Shown piece by piece: positions 13,200 through 24,400 of a DNA stretch of 52,693 nt. Within the stretch, counting starts at the first letter, position 1; every line of letters starts with the position of its first letter. A model generated the notes under the pieces. That model was not told the origin of the DNA. It ran no database searches and was given only the letters and a program-made list of their open reading frames with translations. Source of the DNA: Pelargonium nanum (Eukaryota; Streptophyta; Magnoliopsida; Geraniales; Geraniaceae). The stretch lies in contig JAYMTF010000113.1 in the NCBI GenBank assembly GCA_036897485.1, positions 1 through 52,693 on the forward strand. The letters run 5' to 3'. Both the position numbers and the translations under genes were made by a program.

Positions 13200-13860
13200 A
13201 TTAGAGAGTGGGTGAAGGAGAAGAAGCTCCGTCGTGCACGGCGTTCGAGTTTGGATCATGGGTTTGTCGCTTTGCTGTTGACTTTGCGAGTCCGACGCCG
13301 GTCAAATTTAACCACATTTAATTATAGTAATATTGTGGAAAACTTCGAATCTTTCCTTTATTTTTTTACTTTTATTATATTTTTTTAAGGAATTTTTTTC
13401 CAACACTTTCCTTTGTTTATTTATTTTTGTCTTTTTCAAATATTTTTGCTGTTTTTTTTTTTGTTTTTTTTTTCGACGGAGTGCTGTTTTTTTTTGGTTA
13501 CTTTTTATGCGTTGATTATTCATGACAATTCTAATTATTTAAGAAATTAGGAAGGGGAAACTTCAACCTAGTTAAGTTTATGATTTTAATTTTTTTTTTG
13601 AAATAATGTATATTCTTTTGCTCAAACTCAGATGGATGTTATTTAGTTGTCAAATCGTGGAATTAATTTTTGGATAATTTATTTGGACCATTTTTTATAA
13701 AGTTATTTGGTTGTCAAATTGTTTGAGCTCGAATTAATTTTTGAATAATTTATTTGGGCCATTTTTCAGTATTATTCTTTCGGGCATAAGTAGGAATGTG
13801 GCTCAATTTAAGTTCCACTTGACATAGAGAGAAAAAGAAAAAAGAACCCAGAATACATTT
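13200..13860. other. AT-rich spacer
   Basis: T- and A-run-rich sequence with no domain-bearing ORF. The 60-99 residue ORFs here (for example 13089-13388, 13308-13523) are F- or K-rich low-complexity translations. Confidence 0.55.
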
Positions 13861-14660
13861 GGCAATCTCATAAAACTCTTCTTCTTATGTGACCAATTTG
13901 TGCTCATTCATAATATTTTTGGGAATTAGTTTCACGCTCCTACCTTTCAGAGGTTGACTTAAATAACACGCTTCAAGTCGCACATTCAAGCTCCCATCGA
14001 AACACCTCCAAAAATAGCATATGTGGATTCCCAATTCATGGTCTGCTCCTAAGCCACCATTACTACTTCCATATGGGTTTCACACCTCTCATTGATCCTT
14101 ATTGCCTCACAAACCTCTTTGGGACCCCTCCAACACATCATAGGCGTCACTTTTACATGAGCCTATCAAGAGACCTTACATTGCTTCATGAAGCTTCTTA
14201 TGAGATCTCAATGTTACATGAGCTTGTTAAGGGACATTCCATTACTTCATGGACATACAACCTCTCCATAAAGCTACATTATGATCTTCAAACCTCATCA
14301 TAGGACCATATGGACTCATAGGTGCGCCTTCTAGGCTTCCAAGATCATGCTCTTCGTGACTCAAATTGAGCTTTTGGACATTGGGTCACCCGAGTCATCG
14401 AGCCGTCGGCATGTCCGGACTCCAATAACTATTTTAGGCAAGATATCTCCGATTGGTAACCTTTCATACTCCCGTATTAGGTCTTGTGGGTAAGTACACA
14501 TGAATGCTATGTGTATGGTACGCCCTAGAGCAACCTCTCATACTTGGCCTTCTAGTGACCTCCAAGTTCTTAGCTCCTCAAGGGTCTTTATATGGTGACA
14601 TCACCACCACTCACAAGGAAACACATTGCTCCCACATCTTGATTTATGAGTACAAATACC
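13861..14660. repeat. Probable retroelement-derived noncoding island
   Basis: Composition changes to balanced, C-rich sequence with many short near-repeats (for example CATGAGC-T-T-AAG and ACTTCATG-A phrases around 14155-14255). A minus-strand TATA-like CCATATAAAGACCC lies near 14583-14597. No coding domain is visible. It resembles the noncoding LTR of a plant retroelement, but no ends or target duplication were identified. Confidence 0.35.
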
Positions 14661-15030
14661 TTTTCAAATTATGAGAAATGAATTTTATTTTTTCAGCTAA
14701 TTCGTGTCATTCACACATTTGTAGTTATGAAAATCTTTTTAGAACTCTCATTTATACACTCATGTTTTATAATAGTAGAAATGATTACTCTCTCACTGTC
14801 TAAAAGTTTGTAATGCAAGACCTGCAGCGGGCCAATCTTGATGACAATATAGATAATATTTTTTAAAATGTATTAGTTGAGAAATATTGAACTAATGTAT
14901 ACCATCTTATTATTGACAATGTAAATTCAATATTCATGAGTTTCTCCTATAAAGATAAATACGTGACATTCTTATGACGCACTGGTAATGAAAAAAATGG
15001 TTCTATTTTTGGCTAAAATCATAGCTCATT

Positions 15031-15976
15031 TGAACTTAAGAAACAAATATAATTTGGACAAGCTTGGGTCATGCGCGAAGACAACACACCAAAGAACGGG
15101 GTACCCGAGTGTAATCGGGACGCCGCCTGAGGCGTGAGAGTAGGATCTCGGTCGGAGTACACGAAGCTCTAGAGAGCGTTTTAGAGAGAGAAAGCTAGAG
15201 ACATAAATGAAAATATTTAATTAATGCCTCTCTCTCTTACCAAGAGAGGAGTATTTATACCTTTACCAAATTGTCACCACATGTCGACGTGTGATTGGGC
15301 GGTTGGTGAAGTGGGGTCCACTTTGGATATCACTTGAGGCTTGGGCTTCTCGCCCCCAGGTGCATTGCTCGTGCGCACTAGGCGTGTTTGAAGGCCCCCA
15401 TACGGCATGTGCGTGCCGGGGTGTTCGTTGAAACCTTTGCGAGCCTTTACCGCATGGGGTAGCGTCCTAAGTTTTCGAACACATATGTGGATTTTGCTAC
15501 ATGTTTAGCGTGTTTCATGGTTGAGGAGACCGATGTAGGAGTGTTGTTGTCCTTGTTCCCGTGCGAACGTACTGACCCGTGGGGGAGTACCAAACCCGCG
15601 CGGACGTACTGGAGCTCGGTCTTGTGTGTGGAGTATGTAAGTGGTTTGGGCATGTCTCCTATCAAAGACGCTTGCTACGCCCCCGGTCGAGGCGGGGTGT
15701 CTTAAGAAGTTATTGATGACTTCGGGTGCGGCCCATTGTTAAGGGAGCGCGCCGTGGCTCCAGGCGAGACCAGATGCTGACGAGTTTGGGAGCAAGTCCG
15801 TGTGGCCACGATTTAGGGAGCAAGCCCGCGAAGCTATGGTCTAGGATCAAGTCCGAGAGATCATGGCTCAGGATCGAGTCCGCAAATCCGTATTTGTGAG
15901 ACGAAGATGACGTGGTGTTGGGTGCCAGGTGTTACAACGTCAAAGGCCTATATAGTTTTGATTTTCGGTAGCATCA
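15031..15976 (-). repeat. LTR-like retrotransposon fragment
   Basis: Read on the minus strand the segment begins TGATGC, carries a TATA-like TATAAATAC (about 15251-15259), then an untranslated leader and ends ...AAGTTCA, which gives TG...CA termini for a candidate LTR of about 946 bases. Composition is GC-richer than its flanks. The flanks do not show a matching 5-base target duplication, so the exact ends are doubtful. ORFs 15447-15665 and 15487-15705 inside it carry no domain. Confidence 0.45.
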
Positions 15977-16500
15977 GTTGCCCCACACTCCAAGCGAGAT
16001 TCTGATTTTTTCGGTGTCGCGCCGGAGTAATTTCGTAGCTCGAGTATGGTTTTCAACGAACCATCGAAAAGAGAAACTTCAATTTCAATTTCAATTTAAG
16101 ATTTTTTATGCTGGTGGAAAGTGTGTCTGTGCTCCACGAAGCGTGGGATCGCAGCCCAATTTGGGGCATTCTTAATTTGAAATTGTTAACTCCTCTTCTC
16201 AGATTTGTCTTCTTCGCTCATTTGACGATTTCGTCTTCAACGTTCCAGACCGTCGCCGTCGTTTGTCGAAGAGGAGTCGCCGCCGCCGAGTGACGCCGGC
16301 CAGGCCTTGTCGCCTTCGTCTCAGGCCGTGGACGACCCTCCATCTCAGGTACGCCGCTTCCCCTTTTCTTCCTCTGTTTTCTGCGATTTTGGGCGTCGGC
16401 TTGCTGTCGCCGGTGACGGAGCCTCACCTCTGTCCGGCAACGGCACCGTGATCCAGTGAACGGCCGGCGACGAGGTCATTTCGCCAGGTACTCAAAATTC
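15977..16500 (+). other. GC-rich, exon-like island upstream of IPK2
   Basis: Unlike the surrounding spacer, this stretch is rich in GCCGCCG-type sequence and has two good plus-strand donors (CATCTCAG|GTACG near 16348 and TTCGCCAG|GTACT near 16489). It looks like transcribed leader, noncoding exon or a captured gene fragment, but its ORFs (61-69 residues, R/P-rich) match no family I recognise. A short CAATTT repeat lies at 16079-16096. It could be an alternative first exon of IPK2, a lncRNA, or gene sequence captured by a transposon. Confidence 0.3.
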
Positions 16501-16859
16501 GTCGGCGTGTAAAGAACAGCCAAAATTAGCTTTTGAAAATCTATTTCTTTTCTTAAATAAATTAAATATTTTGAATTTATATGCAACTTGAAGCGGGCGG
16601 GTCAACTTATTCTTAAATCTAGATCCGAAAAGGTATTGCTCGGACTTTTGGAGTTTGACTAATTGTTTATTTTTTTATATGTTTATTTATTCCTTAGTGC
16701 GTAATAAAAAAATAATAATTAAAAACCAGCAGGATAGATTTTTCAAAAAAATAAATAAAAAATCAGCAGGATAGCACAAACCTCCAATAAAACAATGACA
16801 CGTGTCCCCATTGAAATAGCAAAAAGCAACTTTATGTTCGCACATCACCTCCAAACTCA

Positions 16860-18026
16860 GACTCTATAGAAACCGAGATCTCTCTCGGAGGCGTAAAACC
16901 AGCGAAACGTCATCGTTTCACCCATACTGTACCGTTGTTCGGAGATTGTATCAGGTGAGCCTAGATCGTCGATTTTTCTGATATGCTCTAGGTTTTAGCC
17001 CTCTCCGTCTTCTAAATTCTGTTCCTCACAATGAGTCTGATGCGATTATGGCTCTGTTTTCTGTATGTTTTTTTTTGGCAAATGGCGTGTGGAATTTGAC
17101 TTTTAGTTTTGCCAGCTTTTCAATCATACATGCAAATTTAGGAGTCACAACTGTGAAAAGCTTGCAAGAATTTGAAGCAATGTGTGGTCTTTTGTTTTCT
17201 GGATTTGGGTTTCTTGAATCCAAGTGATGAACACATAATGTTAGTACTTGGTAAGGGTTGTTGTCATCTTGTGGGTATATGTTTTGCATGGCCTTGTACA
17301 TTTGATAGCAGAAGAATCTATCACTTTTTACTTAATTCTACTGCTTTAGTAGTATCTCTTTCTGAATATTCTACCTTTTTGTGTTGCATCACAACTGAAA
17401 CACATGATCTGTCCCTTTTTCCATCACAATAGTCACACCAAGTTTTGAACTGAGTGTCGGATAAATTTTCAGTGCTGAATTGTGAACCATTGGGGAATTT
17501 TTTGAGGTGTATAAATATTTGAAATCTTTAGTTTTTGCAATTATTAAAGTGAGTGAGTAAAATGCTTATATTGTATGATTGGTTTCTTGTGTCCCACTAA
17601 TTTGCTATTGTTCCTAAATCTATGGTTCTTTCAGGAAATAATATAAATAGTGTTTGGTTTATAGTTATGCTTTTTGAAGGGTAGAAAGAATGTTAGAGGA
17701 GTTGCTCAGAATTTGGTACTATCTTATTTAGCTATTTTTAGCCATAGGTGTAGCTAACTGATAACAATACTAGAGCGTTTTCAGTAGTTCCTTTATGAAA
17801 ACTAAACAGCACTCCCTATTTACATCCAATGTTTACAAATGTATATGTATACTACTTAGTATTATCTGCATGAGATATTAAGTTTTACATCCTTAAGCAT
17901 GGGAGATGGGACACTGAATTCTTTGATTTTCTGTTGAACTTGACAGATCAAGTATCTGGTGCATACAAATAAACATCAAGTGAAGTTTTGACTCCTTTCT
18001 GTGAGGTTGTAGACATACTCTTGACA
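16860..18026 (+). promoter_or_regulatory. IPK2 5' leader with a leader intron
   Basis: A donor (GTATCAG|GTGAGC, exon end 16954) and an acceptor (TTGACAG|ATCAAG, exon from 17947) frame an intron of 992 bases in the 5' UTR, leaving about 80 leader bases before the start codon at 18027. Transcription probably starts around 16860-16920. ORFs inside the intron (17026-17301, 17172-17432) are not genes. Confidence 0.6.
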
Positions 18027-18896
18027 ATGCTGAAGGTTCCAGATCATCAGGTTGCAGGTCATCTAGCAGGCAACGGGAAGCTTGGTCCTCTTATTGATGA
18101 TTCAGGGCGTTTTTACAAGCCTCTCCAGGGTGATGAACGTGGGGACAAAGAGGTTTCCTTCTATATCTCGTTCTCTTCCAATGTTAGGATACCGGATCAC
18201 ATTCGAAAATTCTTCCCTGTCTATCACGGCACTCAGCTTATAGAGGCATCTGATGGATCTGGCATGCAACCCCATCTTGTCTTGCAAGACCTTTTCTCAA
18301 GTTGCCTCAATCCCTCCATCATGGATATTAAGATAGGTTCCAGAACATGGTATCCAGAATCGTCTGAAGATTATATTCAAAAGTGCCTGAAGAAAGATAG
18401 AGGATCCACTAGCCTGTCATTGGGATTTAGGATATCAGGATTGCGGAAATATGAGGACAAAGAATCAGGATTCTGGAAACCACCTAAGAAGATTGTCCAG
18501 CAGTTTACTGTGAACGATGTTAGATTGACTCTGAGAAAGTTTGTTTCTTCTAATTTATCTAGTGATTTAAATTTGGACCCAGACTGTTCTCTTGCACCTA
18601 GTGTTTATGGTGGATCCACTGGGATATTGGCTCAATTATTGGAACTGAAGGCATGGTTTGAGGATCAAACCATTTACCATTTCAACTCTTGCTCGATTCT
18701 TGTGTCGTATCAAAAAGATTTATTATGGAAAGGACATAGTTCAGGTGCTGAGATTAAACTTGTTGATTTCGCACATGTTACGGAAGGCAAAGGTGTGATT
18801 GATCATAACTTTTTGGGTGGGCTCTGCTCCTTGATAAAGTTCATTTCAGAGATTCTAACAGGTTCAGATGAAGACTCGCTCAAAGCCTGCTCATAA
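18027..18896 (+). CDS. IPK2: Inositol polyphosphate multikinase IPK2 (inositol polyphosphate 6-/3-/5-kinase)
   Basis: ATP-dependent kinase that phosphorylates inositol trisphosphate and tetrakisphosphate towards InsP5, in the phytate and signalling pathway; usually nuclear and cytoplasmic. It is a single coding exon of 289 residues starting MLKVPDHQVAGHLAG, close to the roughly 286-300 residues of plant IPK2. The family signature PxxxDxKxG is present as PSIMDIKIG (residues 96-104; D100, K102), followed by GSRTWYPESSEDYIQKCLKK and the SLSLGFRISG segment. The C-terminal catalytic-metal Asp lies in VDFAHV (D247). I chose the Met at 18027 because the longer reading from 17988 begins without an ATG and falls in the leader. 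The N-terminal HLAGNGKLGPL is typical of the plant family. Very secure. Confidence 0.96.
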   Translation: MLKVPDHQVAGHLAGNGKLGPLIDDSGRFYKPLQGDERGDKEVSFYISFSSNVRIPDHIRKFFPVYHGTQLIEASDGSGMQPHLVLQDLFSSCLNPSIMDIKIGSRTWYPESSEDYIQKCLKKDRGSTSLSLGFRISGLRKYEDKESGFWKPPKKIVQQFTVNDVRLTLRKFVSSNLSSDLNLDPDCSLAPSVYGGSTGILAQLLELKAWFEDQTIYHFNSCSILVSYQKDLLWKGHSSGAEIKLVDFAHVTEGKGVIDHNFLGGLCSLIKFISEILTGSDEDSLKACS

Positions 18897-20216
18897 CTGA
18901 TGTTCTAAGTAGAAGAGAATCACCCATTACACAAATAATTCTCATTGGCACCTGTGTTAGGCATTAGGCTACAACACAACTACTCTGGGGTATTGCAATC
19001 TAATTTGCTTTATGCTTGAACTATCTGATGGGATCTTAGTTAGTGTAGAAATCGGTGGAACTCTTTCATTGACTTTGCATGTCTTTCTAAATAAGTTTAT
19101 ACATCAAGCTGCTGCTGCACTTCTAGTTGTGATAGTGAAAGTTTTATGCACAATAATTGCCTCTTTGTTTGCTTTATTTTCTGTTAGTATTGGCAAACTA
19201 AATTTGAGAGTTCCTTCATCATATTCTCTGTCTGGTTGGCTGTATATTTACTTATATCTAAATTATAGTTCTCAATGCTCTAAATCAAGTATATTGATAT
19301 AATGTTCGAGAGTAAAGCGTGTTTGAATTTTAAAGGAGTCCCAGCTTGGGTTTATGTGGTGAACAGGATAAGGTGCGACTCAGGTGAGTTTTCAAGTTTT
19401 AATATATTGTCCAAGAAAATACCTGATTAGATCTTCTTAAATAACATGAGATTATATTCTTGAGGCCTAAATTTATCTGATATGAGAATTTTTATAGGGC
19501 AAACTGTCTTGTTGTGAACATCATAGGACTGAAAGAATGCTGATATGATCAACTGTATAATTAGTGGTTTGTGTTCTCTAAAACATAGCACGAGTAGGTT
19601 GATCGATGCATCATAGATCCTGAATTAGATTTCAGGTTACTTCACCTTGTGTTACAGAAGGCAGAAGATTGTGTTTGAGCAAAAAGTGGTGTCCTGCTTA
19701 TGTCCAGCACATAAGAACTCACTTTTGGCCCCAAATGCAACTCTCTGAATTTCCACTGTGGAGAGAAACAAACCTTCATCTATGATGGATGAAATTGATA
19801 TGTTTGGAGAAAAAACATGGGAATGGTACTATAGAGAGATAGAAAGTAGTGCCTGTTAAGACTTCCCTTAATCTAGTAATTGACAACATACCTTATATGA
19901 ATTCACGGTGTGATTCATATAAGGTATGGTTTCTTGAAGTGGTGTTCAAGAAAGCCTTAGACATGTCTCAGTCATTTCTGCCATTTGCTTTCCTGTTATG
20001 GCAAGGAACAGAGCTTATTTCTGAATCTTAGTTAGCAAAAAACTGTACTGTTAATTTGTGGTTCATTACAGAGCAAATACCAGTAGGGAACATTGTGGGT
20101 TTTCTTTGAAGCAATGCACTCTTACAACTTAATCCATCTCTAATCCCAGTAGTGAACTCTAAGCCTAAACTCCACCATTTAAACAAATCATCTGAAAGTT
20201 CTCAGAACAGGCCACT
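18897..20216. other. Spacer between IPK2 and germin-like gene
   Basis: IPK2 3' UTR followed by spacer; no gene is seen. The ORF 19012-19302 is hydrophobic low-complexity translation without a domain. One striking hairpin lies at 19888-19927 (listed separately). The germin promoter lies in the last few hundred bases. Confidence 0.55.
19888..19927. repeat. Near-perfect 18-bp hairpin
   Basis: The left arm ATACCTTATATGAATTCAC (19888-19906) and the right arm GTGATTCATATAAGGTAT (19910-19927) are reverse complements apart from a single-base bulge, separated by three bases (GGT). It could be a terminator-like RNA fold, the relic of a fold-back transposon, or part of a small-RNA precursor. No conserved flanking structure was identified. 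Confidence 0.7.
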
Positions 20217-20891
20217 ATGAATACTTCTCTATTTTGTTGCATGTTCATTTTGATAATTGCTTTCTCGGATACTTGCATCAGAATATGTTTTGCAGATTAT
20301 GACAACATCCTGGATAGCTGCCCCACAGCAACAACAGGGAAACAAACTGTTTTTATCAACGGCTTCCCTTGCAAGAATCCAGCCAGCATCATGGCTTCGG
20401 ATTTCAAGTCTAAAACACTCAGCACTCCTGGCGATACAGACAACTTCCATGGTTCCTCAACGAACATCGTGACAGCCGCGGATTATCCAGGGCTGAATAC
20501 CCTCGGGCTGTCAGTGGCGAGAACTGACCTGGCTCTGAATGGCATGGTGATGCCCCATTCCCACCCAAGAGCTTCGGAGATGTTGTTTGTTAGCAAAGGT
20601 ACTGTGGTGGCTGGTTTTGTGGACACCAAAAACAAGCTTTTCCAGAAGGTGATCAAAGAAGGTGATGTGTTTGTGTTTCCAAAGGGTTTGCTGCATTTCA
20701 GCTTGAATATTGGGTATGAGCCGGCTGTTGCCTTTTCAGTGCTCAACAGCCAGAACCCGGGGGTCGTGGGGATCGTGGATGCTATGTTCAGGGCTGCATC
20801 AGATGAAGCTGAAGATCTTATGTCGAGACTGATCAAGCTAACTGCATCGGAGGTTGCTTGTTTGAAGAATGCTACTCAGGCTGGGATCTGA
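20217..20891 (+). CDS. GLP: Germin-like protein (secreted cupin)
   Basis: Apoplastic manganese-binding cupin of the germin-like family; members act as oxalate oxidase, superoxide dismutase or without known enzyme activity. It has 224 residues in a single exon, the standard length. A signal peptide spans about residues 1-26 (ends ICFA|DYDN). Cys34 and Cys50 form the expected N-terminal disulfide pair. Germin box 1 is HSHPRASE with metal ligands H114, H116, E121; box 2 is GDVFVFPKGLLHFSLN with H160. All four Mn ligands are therefore present. The sequence around the disulfide (SCPTATTGKQTVFINGFPCK) differs from the common LQDFCVAD type and fits the subfamily often called GLP T or 4, a tentative call. 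Oxalate oxidase activity cannot be predicted; true germins are cereal proteins. Confidence 0.95.
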   Translation: MNTSLFCCMFILIIAFSDTCIRICFADYDNILDSCPTATTGKQTVFINGFPCKNPASIMASDFKSKTLSTPGDTDNFHGSSTNIVTAADYPGLNTLGLSVARTDLALNGMVMPHSHPRASEMLFVSKGTVVAGFVDTKNKLFQKVIKEGDVFVFPKGLLHFSLNIGYEPAVAFSVLNSQNPGVVGIVDAMFRAASDEAEDLMSRLIKLTASEVACLKNATQAGI

Positions 20892-21429
20892 GATCTTGAG
20901 ACTTATGTATCAGAAAACTATACTGTAACAAGATAACAACATTTCTGAGTGTATGTGAATAAGTGAATTTATGATACTAATTATTTGCACTAGTGTGTGA
21001 CACATTAAAAAATAATTCACTGTTAAAGACTTCAAAAAGACTAGGTTACCTACCATTCCGAATTATATTAGTATTTAACATAAATCGGTGTGTGGATTAA
21101 AAAAATTGATTTGTGAATGATATTAAGGATATCGTCGGTAAGAAAGTTCGAACCCGAGACTCTAATTTTTTTTAAAGTTTTTCAGCTGTTTGACCCAACA
21201 TATCTCGGTAACCATTTCAAACAAGAGTTTTCACTTCTTGCTGTTGCTACTTCGCTGTAAAAACAGTTTTTTTTTTTCATTCACAAAAGCATTTTTTTGG
21301 TCCAAAACTTTTGTTTATTTTTCATTTACCAACTCAAAAGTCATAACGCTCATTTTTACATTCCAGCATTTTCTTCTTCTTTTTTCTAAATCGTTTCCGC
21401 GCCAAAAACCACCGTTTCAGAGAGGAGAA
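20892..21429. other. Short spacer and leader of the M1AP-like gene
   Basis: Germin-like 3' UTR, then AT-rich spacer and the leader of the next gene. No independent gene is seen. The 255-residue ORF at 21190-21957 is a read-through of leader, exons and introns, and only parts of it are real coding sequence. Confidence 0.5.
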
Positions 21430-24400
21430 ATGGTACTGCTATGTTTCGTCTTGGACATGCGAAGCATTTCACCGCCATTACTCGACGACCTGAAGCAGGT
21501 AAATCAATACAATTCTCTTCTTATGCGTCGGGAAACGATATCTTCTCCGATCGATCAATGGTTGATTTTTCGAGTCAATTTTGCTAGTCCTTGTTGCACC
21601 TCGCCAATCTCTACGCCATTTCGCGGCCTCGCCGCCGATCAGACTCCCTCGCTGACACTATCGGCTTGTGCTACATCTCCAGAAACCGGATTTCTAGTTC
21701 CGACGAGGTATCTACCTCCTTCCTCTTCACTTTTCATCAATTTGATTAAAAAAATTGAACTAATTGTGTGTCAAATTTGTGCGAAAACTGTGGAAAAGCT
21801 AAAAGTTGCATATAGTCCCAGCGGAAGTTTTAGTCTACGCGATTTTCATCATGCGGTTAAAAATTTGCCAACAGATGCCTTTTTCCCCGAAGTAGATGAT
21901 TCTGGAGCTCAATGCTGCACCGGTAGCTCTCTGATTTGGTACCTTGATTTTTGTTAATCTTTTTCTGGCATATGTGTTATAACAAATTGTTTTGACGATT
22001 GATATTAGATATGAAGCTGTCAAGCGTGTTGAGTGATGAAGTGGTGTACTCATGGGGAGGTGAGGCTGTTATGAGAAAAGTGTTTGTTCTTAGTTCCTTC
22101 TTGCTTGAAGATGTAAACTCCATCACGCTAAAGGCACTTATGGTGAGCCAAATGGTGGAATTGTTTTTTTTTTTAGTTAGATGTTGCATATACTTATTTC
22201 TTGTATAAGTGAGTTTAACTTTTGACCTTGTGTTCGTCTGGTTTTGAAGGATGCGGCTGATAGGTGTGTTTCAGTTGAGTTTGTGTTGTTTGAGCAGAGA
22301 TCGAGTCATCTCAATGATTTACAGGAGATTGTCAATAAGTTTGTCAGGTGCATCTCTGATCTGGACAACTGCACGTTTCAGACCTGTCTCCCAGGTTAAG
22401 AACTTCTCGAGCTATGTAGGACCAACTATTTTATTTATTTATTTATCGAATTCTCATGTTTGTGATGCGTACTGAATATTTACTCCCACTTCATGAAGTG
22501 GTTGAACTCATTTAGGGCTATTTCGTCATTGTTAATAATTAAATCCCTGCCACTAAGATCTTAAATTTGTGTACGAAATTTCATTATTAATTTTGTAAAT
22601 ATGATGGTGATAAGTATCTATATTTATATTGTTATAATGAAAAATTGTTTTGGGAAGGCATGCGAGTCTTTGCAAGTCTGATTATGCCTTCAAACCTCAG
22701 AACATGTTGCATCGTATATATTTTGCTTTATGAAACAGCAGAGAAATAGTGAAATGAATTTTTTATTTATAATTTAAATTATAGTTGCTTCTTCTTGCCT
22801 GAAAATCTTGATCCTATGGTATCATACTTTTATAAGATTTGAGCTGCTAAATGAATAGTGAAGGCTGGGTTGATATGTGAAGACCTATTTGGCATCGGCA
22901 GGCAAGGTCCCTTGATGGCAAAGAGAATGTAAATGAAGACATTTCATGCTGAGCCTAAAGCATTTTTTGACATTCATATATACATGTGACTAGTTGATCA
23001 TATTCAGTCTAAATTATGGATTGGAGATTAGGATATATAATTTGTGCTCAATATTACTATGTAACTGACAGATAGAAGAAACTTGCATGGCCTGGTGATA
23101 CGATGGCTACAAGATCTAAAGGAGGACATGGAAGAACCACTGCGAGCTCGTTTTATCTTTAAGAGTGACCTTGTGAATTCTGTGAACCAGATATTCTGCA
23201 ACTTGTGCAAATCATTCAATCATATGATAGATGGATTTACTCCTTGCCAGGTATTTAGTATGAAATCATGGTAGCTACTCATTCATATATCCACCTCAAT
23301 TTGATAGAACCACAATGATGTAGATAATTTTTTTTCCCTAACATCATAGACATCCCTCCCAATGGTGAAAGTGCAATACTTGTCTTTCCTGACTTAGATG
23401 ATTAACAACTCATACATTTTCCATGAAATATAATGCAATAGGTTGTAACTGGACTTAACAGTGTGCACATCCTAGTAAATTACTGGTCAAATTTACTGTA
23501 GTTTAACTATAAGAACTATGTTTACTGTTCACAAGTGTACTAAATTAATGATTTTGGCTTGTGAACCATTGCCCGCTCTTTTGCTTCAGCACCTCCTTTT
23601 TTGTTCACAGTTGCTCACCTATAGTTATTGGGATTTGCGTGCATCTCCTGTAGACATGCAGGTGTCATGGCATTTCTTTTGATGATGGGATGCAAAATCG
23701 GAGTGATGGTCCTCTTTGTCCACTCACTGGTCACAAGCTGGGAACACTTGATGTCATTGAAAATTCTGTCAAGGTAGGAGAAAAAACAATCCTGTTTTTG
23801 CCCTCTTCCCAAAGCCATATGAAGCTCCAGCACGTAAATTCATCTGTTGACTTCAATATCATTGAGAGGACTAACTTGAGGTCTCTAAGCGAAGGTAAGT
23901 CTCTAGTGCAATGCGCACAGTTTGGTTAATACAGAGCTCAATGCATTTCCTAAAAGAGCTAATGGTAAAATGTCTTTTCTATTGGGAAATTGGTGGGCGG
24001 GAATTTCTTATATGACATGGCTATCTGTGAGAGAGAGCTTTGCTTAATTTGTTAAAGCTGGTCATATATGATTGGTGTTGCTTTGCTCTTGTTACTAAGC
24101 TATGAGATATAAACTTTGGCTGTACATCTCACATTTTGAGCCTTCAGTTTGAGGTGCACATGACAACTGTCAATCATCAAATACTGCTCTATGACATAAC
24201 TAGACACATTTATTTTATTCCACAACACGATAACACACAATTAGCATCATACTAAAACTCTCTCTGCTGCAGCCCGATCATTCTATTTCTAATAACTGTC
24301 TCTATTTTGCCTATGGTTACAGGTTCAATATTTGGGGGTTCCTATTTTGTAACTCCTGCTTTTCACGAGATGGATGCTGCTTCAGATGAAATAGATCAGT

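Noticed and set aside
13089-13523. F/K-rich ORFs on both strands
   Set aside because: Translations of T and A runs, low complexity.
20483-20836. 117-residue minus-strand ORF
   Set aside because: Antisense shadow of the germin-like gene.
21190-21957. 255-residue plus-strand ORF as a single exon
   Set aside because: It reads through good donors at 21498, 21707 and 21922; only the exon parts make sense with the downstream exons.
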